64,000 bases of DNA from Lachnospiraceae bacterium UBA7182 (GCA_002491115.1 DKVI01000008.1:1-64000); one strand, 5' to 3'. Counted from the first letter of the stretch, positions 8,611 through 17,729 are shown. Notes: generated by a model not told the origin, from the letters alone. Numbers and translations are program-made.

Positions 8611-10029
8611 TTATTCAGTGCGTCCGTCCCTTTTTGCGATCTCTTCCTGGATCTGCAAAAGACGCGCTTCATCCAGCTTGTAAAATACTCCAAAAATTAC
8701 AATCGTCACGATTGCCACCACAAAAGGAAGCAGCGCGGTCAGGTTGCGGATTGCCGCTATTACTTCCGGCGTCTGCACTTCGTTCGCCACATATCCGGCT
8801 GAACTTAATACTGCGTTCGGTAAAGAACCGCCGATCACCATGGCAAATTTAAGTCCAAGACCCACCAGCGTCAATGTAATCGCGCCATACGCATGCCCGG
8901 TTTTCCAGTTGCTGTACTCGATGGGGTCCGTCACGATGGACCACAAAATACCCATCAGGATACCATATCCTAATCCTACCACTGCCCTTCCTGCCATCAT
9001 GCCGACCAGAGAGCCGCTTCCCTGGGGCATCAGATAGATAATCAAAGAACCGATGCCGCACAGCGCCAGGCCCAGGATAACCGTGTTCTTTTTCTTGATC
9101 GTTTTTGCCAGATACGGCACGCTTGGAACGCCCACTACCGATGCCAGCATCAGAATCATGGAGAACCAGGAAATCATATTTTCACTGTCCGCATAATACT
9201 TCATATAGTATGGTCCCATGGTGGACTGAATCTGGCTGATGGTATATACGCCCAGGAACAAAAGCAGCATTACAAACACCGGCCCTAACTTGATCGTTGC
9301 AAATATATCTTTGATTCCGGCTTTGTTGTTCGGGTCGATGGGCTGCGGTGGAATCCTCTCCACGATCTGATGGGAACCCCACTGTAAGATAATAACCATC
9401 ACCACTGCCATGATCGCCGTAGTCACCATATAGCCCTGTGCCAGCGTCATATATCTTGTCAGGAATCCGCTCAGGTTCGGCAGAAGGATTGCACATACCA
9501 CACCGCCTGACTGGGCCAGCGTCATACGGATCGACTGCATCCTCGTCCTCTCATCCGGGTCGTTGGTCATAATAGACGCCGCCGACGCATAGGGCTGAAT
9601 AATAAATGTATAGAGCATATTTAAAAGGTTATAGGTGATTGCCGCCCACACAAGCTTCATATTATAACTGAAGCCCGGCGTGGAGTAGGTCAGGATTGCC
9701 ACCACGCCGAAGGGGATAGAACCCCACATTACATACACCCAGTATTTCCCGCGTTTGGGAGACAGGCGCTCGCAGATCGTTCCCATCATCGGATCGTTCA
9801 CCAGGTCCCAGAAACGGGAAACAAGGAACAGGACCGCCACATGGGATGCTTTCAGCCCGAAAATATCCGTATAGAAATAGCTGATGTAAAGTCCGATGCA
9901 CTGGAACACCAGATTCATCGCAAAGTCGATTGACGCGTAACCTGCCACTTCTTTCCCACCCAGCTTATAATAGCCGGGCCTTGGACTGGTTTTGATCCAA
10001 TTGGCGGGATCTTTCATGTTTTTGCTCAT
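8611..10029 (-). CDS. GPH-family sugar:cation symporter
   Basis: A membrane transporter with about 12 hydrophobic segments, of the glycoside-pentoside-hexuronide family (MelB/XylP type). Family marks include DLVNDPMMG in the second loop, RGKYWVYV, DPDERTRMQSIRM, and EYSNWKTGHAYGAI in the second half. These carriers take up glycosides or sugars with protons or sodium. It is the first gene of the operon and so defines the imported substrate, which is unknown. I start at 10029 because GGAGGT is 9 bases before that ATG; the ATG at 10038 abuts it too closely. A strong promoter lies at 10194-10222. Confidence 0.88.
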   Translation of the reverse strand: MSKNMKDPANWIKTSPRPGYYKLGGKEVAGYASIDFAMNLVFQCIGLYISYFYTDIFGLKASHVAVLFLVSRFWDLVNDPMMGTICERLSPKRGKYWVYVMWGSIPFGVVAILTYSTPGFSYNMKLVWAAITYNLLNMLYTFIIQPYASAASIMTNDPDERTRMQSIRMTLAQSGGVVCAILLPNLSGFLTRYMTLAQGYMVTTAIMAVVMVIILQWGSHQIVERIPPQPIDPNNKAGIKDIFATIKLGPVFVMLLLFLGVYTISQIQSTMGPYYMKYYADSENMISWFSMILMLASVVGVPSVPYLAKTIKKKNTVILGLALCGIGSLIIYLMPQGSGSLVGMMAGRAVVGLGYGILMGILWSIVTDPIEYSNWKTGHAYGAITLTLVGLGLKFAMVIGGSLPNAVLSSAGYVANEVQTPEVIAAIRNLTALLPFVVAIVTIVIFGVFYKLDEARLLQIQEEIAKRDGRTE

Positions 10030-10136
10030 TTCACTCATACCTCCATCTTTTGAAACTGTAATAACTTCTTTTTTTAATTTCTTTTACTGTTAAACCAGAA
10101 TGCCTCCTTTTCATTTCTTACAAAACCGACTTTGGG

Positions 10137-10148
10137 ACCAGCGCTGGT
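10137..10148. promoter_or_regulatory. Perfect 12-bp palindrome in the operon leader
   Basis: ACCAGCGCTGGT is a perfect palindrome between the promoter at 10194 and the first gene of the operon, so it would lie in the 5' leader. It could be an operator or simply a chance palindrome; no second copy was found. Confidence 0.3.
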
Positions 10149-10193
10149 TGTCCGTCATTTTTCATGTTTTGTTTTTGTTTTTCTGTTGTCTTT

Positions 10194-10258
10194 AGTATAT
10201 ATTTCACAATCCCATGTTTCAATTTTTCAGCAGGACATGTGTTGTCAGAATTTTGTCC
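10194..10258 (-). promoter_or_regulatory. Promoter of the symporter-transketolase operon with upstream GGACA/TGTCC element
   Basis: On the minus strand TTGAAA (10222-10217), 17 bases, TATACT (10199-10194). Ten bases upstream of the -35 is an inverted pair, GGACA at 10233 and GTCC at 10255-10258 on the plus strand. The same layout recurs at 12522-12585, with matching internal CTGNCA and ATGTCCT and the same 10-base offset from the -35. Position and sharing point to the AraC activator encoded at 10460. Confidence 0.65.
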
Positions 10259-10301
10259 GTTTTTGCCATATTTGTTAGATAATTATCAATCCAAAATATG
10301 G

Positions 10302-10331
10302 TTGAGTTTTCCGATCTAGATGTGGTATGAT
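10302..10331 (+). promoter_or_regulatory. Promoter of the AraC gene at 10460
   Basis: TTGAGT, 18 bases, TATGAT preceded by TG one base away (extended -10). It points at the AraC gene and is divergent from the transporter promoter. Confidence 0.55.
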
Positions 10332-10459
10332 AAAATGTATTAAAACTTCTTTATAATTTTATTTCTTTTACAAACCATAAGAATGCCTGTAGCAAGCCAT
10401 CCCGCTTATAGGTATATTTTTTGTGGAATAAACATGGAAATGAACAAAGGAGGAGTTTT

Positions 10460-11392
10460 ATGTATCATCAACCGCTGCACCTGCTGTGTACTTCCAGCGC
10501 CCAGAATATCTGCCTGAATTCTTATGATCTATGTGTCAGCTATGCGGAACAGCATGACGAAAATACAGTTGAATTTACCCACGTCCATCCAAAAGAATTT
10601 GAAATCTATTATGCCCAGGAGGGAGTCGTAGAGCAGATTGTCAAAGGGGAATCCGTCTCGCTGTCGGCCGGAGAATTTCTGATCCTGAACCAGGGCATCT
10701 CCCATGGCACGCTGTATACGCCCCACCAGAAAAAATCCTATTTTGCTCTGGTCTTTTCCCTGAGAGAACGGTCCGCCCCCTGTTATAAAAACGGTCTGGA
10801 TGAGGCGGAAAAACTTCATATGAAAGCCTTCCTGGATATGATGGAAGAAAAAGAATATATTGTCTGTGAAGATAAAAACAACTGCCAGGAATATATCCGT
10901 CAGATGACAGATGAATTCTATCAACAGGACTGGGGATGGTTCTATAAGCTGCAAATGCTGTATGCCAGCTTCCTTTTATCTGCCATCGGCAATTTCATGC
11001 CGCCCATAGAAACGACCACTTTCGGGCCCACCCGCAACTTACCCATTGAATTTACCAAATATCTTCATGCCAACTATCCCAATCCGGATCTGGCTCTGCA
11101 GGACGTGGCGGATTATTTTTTCATGAGTCCCAGACACGTCAATCGGCTGTTCAAAGACTTTTTCGGCGCCAGCGTAGCCAAAACGCTCACAAGATACCGC
11201 ATTAACTATGCCAAAAACTACCTGATTGATACCGGGTTTTCTGTAGACGAAATCGCCGAAAAGGTCGGCTTCGGCTCCGCAAGCACCTTGTCAAGGCTTT
11301 TTAAGGAAGTAGAAGGAATCACCATATCCGAATACCGTTACCGGCATAAAAGATCCTTTGACGAACATCCGGAAGATAACGGCAAACAATAG
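10460..11392 (+). CDS. AraC-family transcriptional regulator with N-terminal cupin
   Basis: A 310-residue regulator. The N-terminal half is an AraC-type cupin (HVHPKEFEIYYAQEG, SVSLSAGEFLILNQGISHG). The C-terminal 100 residues hold two helix-turn-helix units: LALQDVADYFFMSPRHVNRLFKD and FSVDEIAEKVGFGSASTLSRLFK, followed by the family end ITISEYRY. Such proteins sense a sugar and activate nearby catabolic genes. It lies between the symporter-transketolase operon and the UroD/flavoenzyme pair, whose minus-strand promoters share an upstream element. AGGAGG is 5 bases before the ATG at 10460; an earlier in-frame ATG has no ribosome site. Confidence 0.9.
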   Translation: MYHQPLHLLCTSSAQNICLNSYDLCVSYAEQHDENTVEFTHVHPKEFEIYYAQEGVVEQIVKGESVSLSAGEFLILNQGISHGTLYTPHQKKSYFALVFSLRERSAPCYKNGLDEAEKLHMKAFLDMMEEKEYIVCEDKNNCQEYIRQMTDEFYQQDWGWFYKLQMLYASFLLSAIGNFMPPIETTTFGPTRNLPIEFTKYLHANYPNPDLALQDVADYFFMSPRHVNRLFKDFFGASVAKTLTRYRINYAKNYLIDTGFSVDEIAEKVGFGSASTLSRLFKEVEGITISEYRYRHKRSFDEHPEDNGKQ

Positions 11393-11430
11393 AATCCATG
11401 TTTCGCGAGTCTTCTATTGTCATGAATAAA

Positions 11431-11476
11431 AAAACAAGAGACAACGCCCTTATTTTTTAAGCGTTATCTCCTGTTT
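11431..11476. terminator. Bidirectional terminator between AraC and the UroD gene
   Basis: Stem AACAAGAGACAACGC against GCGTTATCTCCTGTT with A/T runs on both sides, serving the converging AraC gene and UroD-family gene. Confidence 0.85.
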
Positions 11477-11494
11477 TTTCATGGGTATATCAAA

Positions 11495-12484
11495 TCAAAA
11501 CATCTCTTTGCTCATTTTATCGATTTCTTCAGTCATGGCTTCATAGACGCCTTCAAAATTACTGATGGGAAGACCCTGGGAAGCACCCGGAATGAAATAC
11601 AGCTTCCCGTATTCCTGGCAGGCACGGCGCACTTCACGGGCCACTTCCTCCCTGGTCCAGCCCGGATGATCCACAGACGCGCTGTTTACGCCTCCCATAA
11701 AAGATATCTGTTTGCCGTATTTTTTGATCATCTCCGGTATGTTATTGGTGGTCATGACGCCCTGCCAGATATTGACGCCCATCTCAATCATGTACGGCAC
11801 CAGCGTCTCCGCATAAGAATCAGAATGATGTACCACAAGTTCCACGCCGTTTTCATGATAACAACCATAGATCTTTTTGTATGCCGGAAGGTAAAATTCT
11901 TCAAACATCTCCGGCGAAAGGAAGGTGGAAACCTGACTGCCCCAGTCGTCGTGGTGGAATACGGCATCCGGTTTCATATATTTGCAGATCTCTTTTGCGT
12001 ACTGAACTTCCCAGTCTGTGATATAGTCGATCAGTTCATGCATGGCTTCCGGCTCGTCATAAAAATTGATCAGGCAGTTCTGGATCTCCAGAAGATAGTG
12101 GCACTGTTCAAACACGCCCGGCGCAATAAACGCCGTGACAAACTTGTCTTTTCTGTCCACCGACTCCGCATGGCGGATGGCAGCCTGCCAGTCCTCTTCC
12201 GGGAATACTGCCTGGGGCGCTTTCACATAATCGCGCCAGTTGACGATATCCTTGCACACGATATGGGCTTCGTCATGGACCGGAAACGCCCCAGGAAGTC
12301 CGGCGGGCCACTGCTTTGTCACACCCCATCCTGTCTTTACGGACAGCTCTCCCGGCTTGGGGTCCGGAAAATGCAGCTCGTACGGATCTTCCATAATAAT
12401 CTCGAACGCCTCATACTGGTTCACAAAGCGGTCCGGCTTGCCGCCCCTTATGGTTTCCATCAGGTTTTCTCTTTTTGTCAGCAT
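11495..12484 (-). CDS. Uroporphyrinogen decarboxylase-family protein (probable corrinoid methyltransferase type)
   Basis: A 329-residue UroD-fold protein. It has the TIM-barrel pattern (KRENLMETIRGGKPDRF at the start, GGVNSASVDHPGWTREEV near the end), but no other haem biosynthesis gene is present. Relatives in anaerobes act in methyl transfer from methoxy or methylamine compounds through corrinoids. The zinc-binding HxC...C site of the methyltransferases is not complete here: the corresponding place reads HHSDS, with no cysteine. The function is therefore open. It is transcribed away from the flavoenzyme gene at 12667 from a strong promoter that shares an upstream element with the transporter operon. 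Confidence 0.75.
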   Translation of the reverse strand: MLTKRENLMETIRGGKPDRFVNQYEAFEIIMEDPYELHFPDPKPGELSVKTGWGVTKQWPAGLPGAFPVHDEAHIVCKDIVNWRDYVKAPQAVFPEEDWQAAIRHAESVDRKDKFVTAFIAPGVFEQCHYLLEIQNCLINFYDEPEAMHELIDYITDWEVQYAKEICKYMKPDAVFHHDDWGSQVSTFLSPEMFEEFYLPAYKKIYGCYHENGVELVVHHSDSYAETLVPYMIEMGVNIWQGVMTTNNIPEMIKKYGKQISFMGGVNSASVDHPGWTREEVAREVRRACQEYGKLYFIPGASQGLPISNFEGVYEAMTEEIDKMSKEMF

Positions 12485-12521
12485 ATCAGATCTTCTCCTC
12501 CTGTTTCTATTTGTTGTTTTT

Positions 12522-12585
12522 ATTATAAAATATCAGCTACACAATGGCAATTTTCAAAAAGGACATATCTGACAGTTTCCTGTCC
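12522..12585 (-). promoter_or_regulatory. Promoter of the UroD-family gene with upstream GGACA/TGTCC element
   Basis: Minus strand TTGCCA (12550-12545), 17 bases, TATAAT (12527-12522). Ten bases upstream begins an inverted repeat, GGACA at 12561-12565 and TGTCC at 12581-12585. It matches the element at 10233-10258 in order, internal sequence and offset from the -35. A second interleaved repeat (CTGACAG/CTGTCAG) lies on the side facing the plus-strand flavoenzyme gene. Confidence 0.65.
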
Positions 12586-12666
12586 TTTTTAAATCTGTCA
12601 GAAAACAAAATCTTTATGTTATATTTATAGCACAACAATGTCAGAACAAAGTCAGGAGGTATTATT

Positions 12667-14610
12667 TTGGTTAACAAGTATTATCCCAATCTTGCCAGCC
12701 CGATCACCATCAAGGGCGTAACTTTTAAAAACAGGATTTTCGGCGCGCCCATGTCCAATCCTGAGATGGACCCGGACTGCAACATGAGAAAAGAAGAGAT
12801 CGCCTTTCATGAGAACCGTGCCAGAGGCGGACTTGCCAGCGTGGCCATCGGACTTGGCATCGTGGACGCGGTGGGACGCACCCACACAAAAGAAGTGAAA
12901 CTGTATGACGTAATGTCTCTGCCTTCTTTAAAAGAAGCGGCAAACGCCATGCACCGCCACAACTGCCATGCGGTCATGGAACTGGCCCACGGGGGCAAAT
13001 ATGCCAACGCCCGGGGGCACGGAAACGCGGAAGACACCGCCATCGGTCCCAATGACGAGATCAACCCGGACGGACTTCCGGTCCGCAGTATGACGGAAGA
13101 AGACATCTACCGGGTCGCGGACTGCTTCGCCAAAGGCGCGAAGCTGGTAAAAGACGCCGGCTTCGACATGGTGTTAATCCACGGCGGACACGGCTGGCTG
13201 TTAGGACAGTTCAGCTCTCCCACCATGAACCACAGAACCGACCGTTGGGGCGGAAGCCTGGAGAACCGTATGCGTTTTCCGCTTCTTGTCATCGAAAAAG
13301 TGCGTGAAGCGGTAGGTCCCAATTACCCCATCGAGTTTCGTATGAGCGGCGCGGAGTATATTGAAGGCGGCTACACCATCGAAGAAGGGATCGAGCAGGC
13401 CAAAATGCTGGACGGCAAGGTGGATATTATTCATGTATCCGCGGGTATTCATGAGGATATGGAAGTATTCACACTGACACACCCGTCCATGTTCGTGGAT
13501 CATGGATGCAATGTATACCTCGCTGCCGAGATTAAAAAGCATGTAAAGACTCCGGTTGCAACCCTGGGCGGATTAAACGACCCGGATATGATGGAAGAAA
13601 TCATTGCTTCCGGCAAAGCGGATATCGTGGAGCTGGCCCGTCAGTCCATCTGTGACCCGTATTTCCCGGAAAAAGCATTTTCCGGAAACGCCGCGGATAT
13701 CACCCGCTGCTGCCGCTGCTATACCTGCTTCTATAACTATCTGACCAACCGGACTTTCTGCTGCGCGTTTAACCCGGTGGTCGGAAACGAGCTGGAAAAT
13801 AAACATGCGTTCCCGCCGACTACGCCGAAAAAGGTGATCGTTGTAGGCGGAGGACCCGGCGGTATGGAAGCCGCGGTCACAGCCGCCAACCGGGGACATA
13901 CGGTCACGCTCTACGAGAAAAATGACCGTCTGGGCGGACAGCTTCTGTCCGAACAGTACATACCGTTTAAGCAGGATATGTACCGGTTTGTAAAAGTGCT
14001 GGAAGGACGCCTGAAAAAAGCCGGCGTGGATGTCCGTCTGAATACCTGTATCACGGCAGAGCAGGCAGCGGCAGAGCATCCGGATGTGATTATCTCCGCC
14101 ATCGGTGCGAAACCGATCGTTCCGCCCATCCCGGGCATTGACAGTGAAAAAGTCGTAGGCCTGGAAGCCCTGCACCAGGAAACGCCTGCCCTTGGGCAGA
14201 GAGTCGTCATCCTTGGCGGCGGACTGGTGGGAAGCGAATGCGCCATCTACCTGGACGGGCTGGGCAAAGACGTCACCATCGTTGAAATGAAAGACGACTG
14301 GGCGGCAGACGCCTATTTCATGCATAAGAACGCCATGATCCGCGCCATGCGGGGCAGCAATATCAAGATTCATGTAAATACAAAGGCAAAAGCCGTGACG
14401 GATGCAGGGCTGGTATGCGAAACTTCCGAAGGCGAAGTTACCTTTGAAGCAGACAGCATTCTGCTGGCGGCAGGCATGAAATCCGACCGTGAAACCGCAA
14501 ACAGCTTCTATAACGCAGCACCCCGCGTATTTGAAACCGGCGACGTCATCCGCCCCGGACGCGTCGTAGAAGCAGTAACCACCGGATATTACCGGGCACT
14601 TGATATATAA
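12667..14610 (+). CDS. NADH:flavin oxidoreductase / enoate reductase-like Fe-S flavoprotein
   Basis: A 647-residue protein of the 2,4-dienoyl-CoA reductase/BaiCD/enoate reductase family. Residues 1-340 are the FMN-binding old-yellow-enzyme barrel (HGGHGWLLGQFSSPTMNHR). The 4Fe-4S site is CCRCYTCFYNY...CC (about 352-370). Then come an FAD motif VIVVGGGPGGMEAA and an NAD motif VVILGGGLVGSEC. Such enzymes reduce activated C=C bonds, and this one is next to an aryl-alcohol-type dehydrogenase, which suggests work on an unsaturated aldehyde, ketone or acid. Translation begins at TTG: AGGAGG is 7 bases upstream and no ATG fits. It is divergent from the UroD-family gene. Confidence 0.88.
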   Translation: MVNKYYPNLASPITIKGVTFKNRIFGAPMSNPEMDPDCNMRKEEIAFHENRARGGLASVAIGLGIVDAVGRTHTKEVKLYDVMSLPSLKEAANAMHRHNCHAVMELAHGGKYANARGHGNAEDTAIGPNDEINPDGLPVRSMTEEDIYRVADCFAKGAKLVKDAGFDMVLIHGGHGWLLGQFSSPTMNHRTDRWGGSLENRMRFPLLVIEKVREAVGPNYPIEFRMSGAEYIEGGYTIEEGIEQAKMLDGKVDIIHVSAGIHEDMEVFTLTHPSMFVDHGCNVYLAAEIKKHVKTPVATLGGLNDPDMMEEIIASGKADIVELARQSICDPYFPEKAFSGNAADITRCCRCYTCFYNYLTNRTFCCAFNPVVGNELENKHAFPPTTPKKVIVVGGGPGGMEAAVTAANRGHTVTLYEKNDRLGGQLLSEQYIPFKQDMYRFVKVLEGRLKKAGVDVRLNTCITAEQAAAEHPDVIISAIGAKPIVPPIPGIDSEKVVGLEALHQETPALGQRVVILGGGLVGSECAIYLDGLGKDVTIVEMKDDWAADAYFMHKNAMIRAMRGSNIKIHVNTKAKAVTDAGLVCETSEGEVTFEADSILLAAGMKSDRETANSFYNAAPRVFETGDVIRPGRVVEAVTTGYYRALDI

Positions 14611-14613
14611 AAA

Positions 14614-14721
14614 CAGCGCAGGCTCGGACAGCGCCCAGATGGCTTTTCGATCGCGCAGCGGGCGAAAAACCATCTATTACACGGGCGCTGGGAGAGCCGG
14701 AGCGGAACTTTAAATAGGAGG
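14614..14721 (+). repeat. Intergenic hairpin repeat, copy A
   Basis: A 108-base element between two co-directional genes with nested stems (CAGCGCCC/GGGCGCTG and AGATGG/CCATCT), ending AGCGGAACT...AATAGGAGG, so it supplies the next gene's ribosome site. A second copy of nearly the same length and ends lies at 47438-47544. No U-run follows, so it is not a normal terminator. Confidence 0.6.
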
Positions 14722-14730
14722 ACAGTTTAT

Positions 14731-15825
14731 ATGAAAATTCAGGCAGCAGTTGTCCATAAGACAGGACAACCATTTCAGATTGAAGAAGTAGAACTGGCAG
14801 GACCAAAGGCCGGGGAATTACTGGTTAAAATCGTCGCATGCGGCGTATGCCACACCGATGAAGTGGCGCAGCACCAGATGATCCCGGTTCCGCTTCCGGC
14901 CGTATTCGGCCACGAAGGCTGCGGAATCGTGGAAGAAGTAGGAGAAGGCGTCACAGACTTCAAAGCCGGCGACCGTGTAAGCTTTTCCTTCGGTTACTGC
15001 GGCAAATGCGAGAACTGCATGACTGCCCATCAGCACGCATGCGAACATTTTAATGAAATCAACTTCGGAGGCGTAATGGCAGACGGCACCAAACGGCTGT
15101 CCCAGAACGGAGTGGAAGTATCTTCTTTCTTCGGACAGTCCTCTTTTGCCACCTATTCCGTCGTTCATCAGAACAGCGCCATCAAAGTGACAGACGATGA
15201 CATCGACCTGGCGCTCTTAGGACCTTTAGGATGCGGGATTCAGACAGGCGCGGGAGCCGTACTGAACCGCCTGAAACCCAAATTCGGTTCTTCCATCGCC
15301 GTATTCGGCTGCGGAACCGTCGGCATGAGCGCGATCATGGCCGCGAAGATCGCCGGATGCGCCAAAATCATAGGCGTCGGCGGCAATGCCCAGAGCCTTG
15401 AACTGGCAAAAGAGCTGGGCGCTACCCATACGATCAACCGAAAAGAAGTCGATGATGTGGTAGCGGAGATAAAGAAGCTTACAAACGGCGGAACGCACTA
15501 CAGTATCGATACCACCGGCGTGGGTGATTTTGTCCGCAAAGCGCTGGCCAGCGTCCGGTTCATGGGTACGGCGGTGGTCCTGGGCGCTACCGGCGAACTG
15601 ACCATCAATGTGCAGGAAGAACTGATGGGAGACGCCAAATCACTGATCGGCATCACAGAAGGAGACGCGATTCCCAAACTGTTCATCCCGCAGTTAATTG
15701 ATTATTATAAGAGAGGGCAGTTCCCCTTCGACCGCCTGATCAAATTCTACGACTTTAAAGACATCAATCAGGCCGTGGAAGATTCCCACAGCGGGAAAGT
15801 AATCAAAGCCGTGCTGAAAATGTAA
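14731..15825 (+). CDS. Zinc-dependent alcohol dehydrogenase, aryl-alcohol type
   Basis: A 364-residue medium-chain dehydrogenase. It has a catalytic zinc site (CGVCHTDE, GHEG), four structural cysteines (CGKCENC...HAC) and an NAD motif VFGCGTVGMSAIMAAKIAG (about residues 190-208). FGGVMADGTKRLS and the large insertion before FFGQSSFA fit the benzyl/aryl-alcohol dehydrogenase (XylB) branch, which interconverts alcohols and aldehydes. It follows the flavoenzyme gene after the hairpin repeat and probably shares its transcript, so both may process the same compound. AGGAGG lies 8-9 bases before the ATG. Confidence 0.88.
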   Translation: MKIQAAVVHKTGQPFQIEEVELAGPKAGELLVKIVACGVCHTDEVAQHQMIPVPLPAVFGHEGCGIVEEVGEGVTDFKAGDRVSFSFGYCGKCENCMTAHQHACEHFNEINFGGVMADGTKRLSQNGVEVSSFFGQSSFATYSVVHQNSAIKVTDDDIDLALLGPLGCGIQTGAGAVLNRLKPKFGSSIAVFGCGTVGMSAIMAAKIAGCAKIIGVGGNAQSLELAKELGATHTINRKEVDDVVAEIKKLTNGGTHYSIDTTGVGDFVRKALASVRFMGTAVVLGATGELTINVQEELMGDAKSLIGITEGDAIPKLFIPQLIDYYKRGQFPFDRLIKFYDFKDINQAVEDSHSGKVIKAVLKM

Positions 15826-15828
15826 GTA

Positions 15829-15871
15829 CAAAATCTCCGTCTGCGTCCGAAACACACAGGCGGAGATTTTG
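15829..15871. terminator. Bidirectional terminator
   Basis: Stem CAAAATCTCCG-T-CTG against CAG-GCGGAGATTTTG with a 13-base loop, shared by the converging dehydrogenase and sodium-symporter genes. Confidence 0.85.
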
Positions 15872-15874
15872 ATC

Positions 15875-17527
15875 TTAGAATGCCTGCGAATACCCCCATG
15901 TACCGATTCCAATCGGTGAGAAAGCGGCATACACAACAATTACACAGACAATAATCAACGCGGTTGCAACCCATCGGTATTTCCAGGGAGTAAGATCCAC
16001 CACCCCGGCTTCTTTCTGCGTCCATGCTTCGGGATTCTTTTTCCGGTTCATCCAGTTCAGCACACCCATGATCAGCAACTGCAGCGGAAGCAATACCAGT
16101 ACGGCATACAGATAATGGAACTGATCTCCCAGAAACAGCAGGAAGCTGCCGTAAGTAATCACATGAATGACCAGCACCAGTTTCGCGGAATATTTCGGCA
16201 GATGTTTAAAGAAAAAGCCTCCGAACACCGCCGTCACCACAGGAAGGGCAATCAGCATCACAAGCGAATCCAGGAATGTCTTTAATCCTGCCGGGAAGAA
16301 GTAAATCAGAGGCCCCACAATCGTAGTAAGAATCGCAAAGACAATTCCGATCTTTTTGCCGACTGCAACCAGTTTTTCCTCCGACGCGTCCCTGTCAATA
16401 AACTCCCTGTAAATGTCCATGGTAAACATTGTATTTACCGAGTTCAGCACCGAATTAAAAGAAGATAAAATCGCGCCCAGCATAACCGCCGCAAAAAATC
16501 CCATAAGCGGCGCGGGAACCACCTGCGCGACCAGCTGCGGATACGCTTCATCCATAAGACTTACCTGATCCCCGTGGATATCAAACAGGGCATAGGCAAT
16601 GACGCCCGGAAGGGCCAGATACATAAAACCGATGATCTTCAAAAACGCACAGTATAAAGCTCCTTTTTGCGCTTCCTTCAGATTTTCCGCCGCAAGCACA
16701 CGCTGAATAAACGACTGATGGGTACACCATGACTGCAGCCCCAGGAAAAACAACCCGGTAAACACAGTCGGCCACGGCACAGCCGGCGGCAGAGAATCTG
16801 CCGGCGCGATGGAATTGAGCATATCCGAATGATTCTCAATCAGGTATTTCATACCGTCTGCCATGGCAAAACCATCACTTCCGCTTGCATGTCCCAAGAC
16901 GCTAAGCGCAAAGAACGGAATCATAAATCCGCCGATCAAAAGCCCCACTCCGTTTACCGTATCCGAGACGGCAACCGCTTTCAGCCCTCCGAAGATCGCA
17001 TAAATCGAGCCGATCACACTGATTACAATACACAGGATAATGACTGACTGGAATTTGCTCACCCCAAGCATGGATGACACGCCGAAAATATTTTCAAACA
17101 CCAGGGAACCGGAATACAGAATAACCGGAATCTGCACGATAAGATACAGAAGAATGTATGCAATGGAAAACCAGAGTTTGGTATTACGGTCATAACGCAT
17201 GCCGATCAGTTCCGGGATCGTCGTAATACCGCTTTTTAAATACCGCGGCGCGGCAAATAACGCGAGAACTATACAACAGGGGGCCGCCACAATCTCAAAC
17301 GCCATGGGGCTCATGCCCACGCTCCAGGTCTGGCCGTTGGTGCCGACAAGTTGCTCTGCTGACAGGTTGGTTAAAAGTAAAGAACCTGCAATAACAAAAC
17401 CGGGAAGCCCGCGTCCCGCAAGAAAATAACCGTCCGCAGTCGTCTGGTCATCGTCTTTGGTTTTCAGGTAAGAAATCACGGCAACTAAAATCGTGAAACC
17501 TACAAAAGTGATCAGTGTCCAAGCCAT
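15875..17527 (-). CDS. Sodium:solute symporter (SSS family)
   Basis: A 550-residue membrane protein with about 13-14 hydrophobic segments. Family signatures include GRGLPGFVIAGSLLLTNLSAEQLVGTNGQ, here the sodium-site region of TM1, and FGGLKAVAVSDTVNGVG further on. Several family members take up sugars or inositol (SGLT branch), and the length fits that branch. It has its own promoter at 17662 with an upstream AraC-type direct repeat identical in layout to that of the oxidoreductase/isomerase operon, so the symporter probably imports the substrate handled by those enzymes. AGGAGG lies just before the ATG. Confidence 0.9.
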   Translation of the reverse strand: MAWTLITFVGFTILVAVISYLKTKDDDQTTADGYFLAGRGLPGFVIAGSLLLTNLSAEQLVGTNGQTWSVGMSPMAFEIVAAPCCIVLALFAAPRYLKSGITTIPELIGMRYDRNTKLWFSIAYILLYLIVQIPVILYSGSLVFENIFGVSSMLGVSKFQSVIILCIVISVIGSIYAIFGGLKAVAVSDTVNGVGLLIGGFMIPFFALSVLGHASGSDGFAMADGMKYLIENHSDMLNSIAPADSLPPAVPWPTVFTGLFFLGLQSWCTHQSFIQRVLAAENLKEAQKGALYCAFLKIIGFMYLALPGVIAYALFDIHGDQVSLMDEAYPQLVAQVVPAPLMGFFAAVMLGAILSSFNSVLNSVNTMFTMDIYREFIDRDASEEKLVAVGKKIGIVFAILTTIVGPLIYFFPAGLKTFLDSLVMLIALPVVTAVFGGFFFKHLPKYSAKLVLVIHVITYGSFLLFLGDQFHYLYAVLVLLPLQLLIMGVLNWMNRKKNPEAWTQKEAGVVDLTPWKYRWVATALIIVCVIVVYAAFSPIGIGTWGYSQAF

Positions 17528-17661
17528 CTTTTTCTCCTCCTAGATGAATCTGTACTTTCTTTATTTCTCTTGCTTATTCTGATAAAGAAATTTCAGGCCA
17601 AAACCACGCGCGCTTTTGATCGTATCCTTACCGATACTGCCTCTTTCTTTAAGGTATTTTC

Positions 17662-17729
17662 ATTATATAGTATGGCCGACTGGCAGTAAATATCGGGTCT
17701 TGTCTAAAAGTTCACTGTTCTTGCTTTTA
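17662..17729 (-). promoter_or_regulatory. Promoter of the sodium symporter with 21-bp direct repeat (AraC-type site)
   Basis: Minus strand: GCAAGA, 15 bases, ACAAGA (box 17729-17698), then exactly 30 bases, then TATAAT (17667-17662). There is no good -35, as expected for an activator-dependent promoter. The box is nearly identical to that at 21210-21241. Half-sites on one helix face, 21 bp apart, are typical of AraC-family activators. Confidence 0.65.

Noticed and set aside
12602..12640. A plus-strand promoter for the flavoenzyme gene (CTGTCA ... TATATT)
   Set aside because: The spacing is 18-19 nt with a poor -35, so I could not place it with confidence, although a promoter must exist there.
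13573..14673. Long minus-strand frame of 366 codons opposite the flavoenzyme gene
   Set aside because: It is antisense to a clear FMN/FAD enzyme, has no family motif and no ribosome site; long antisense frames are common in GC-richer genes.
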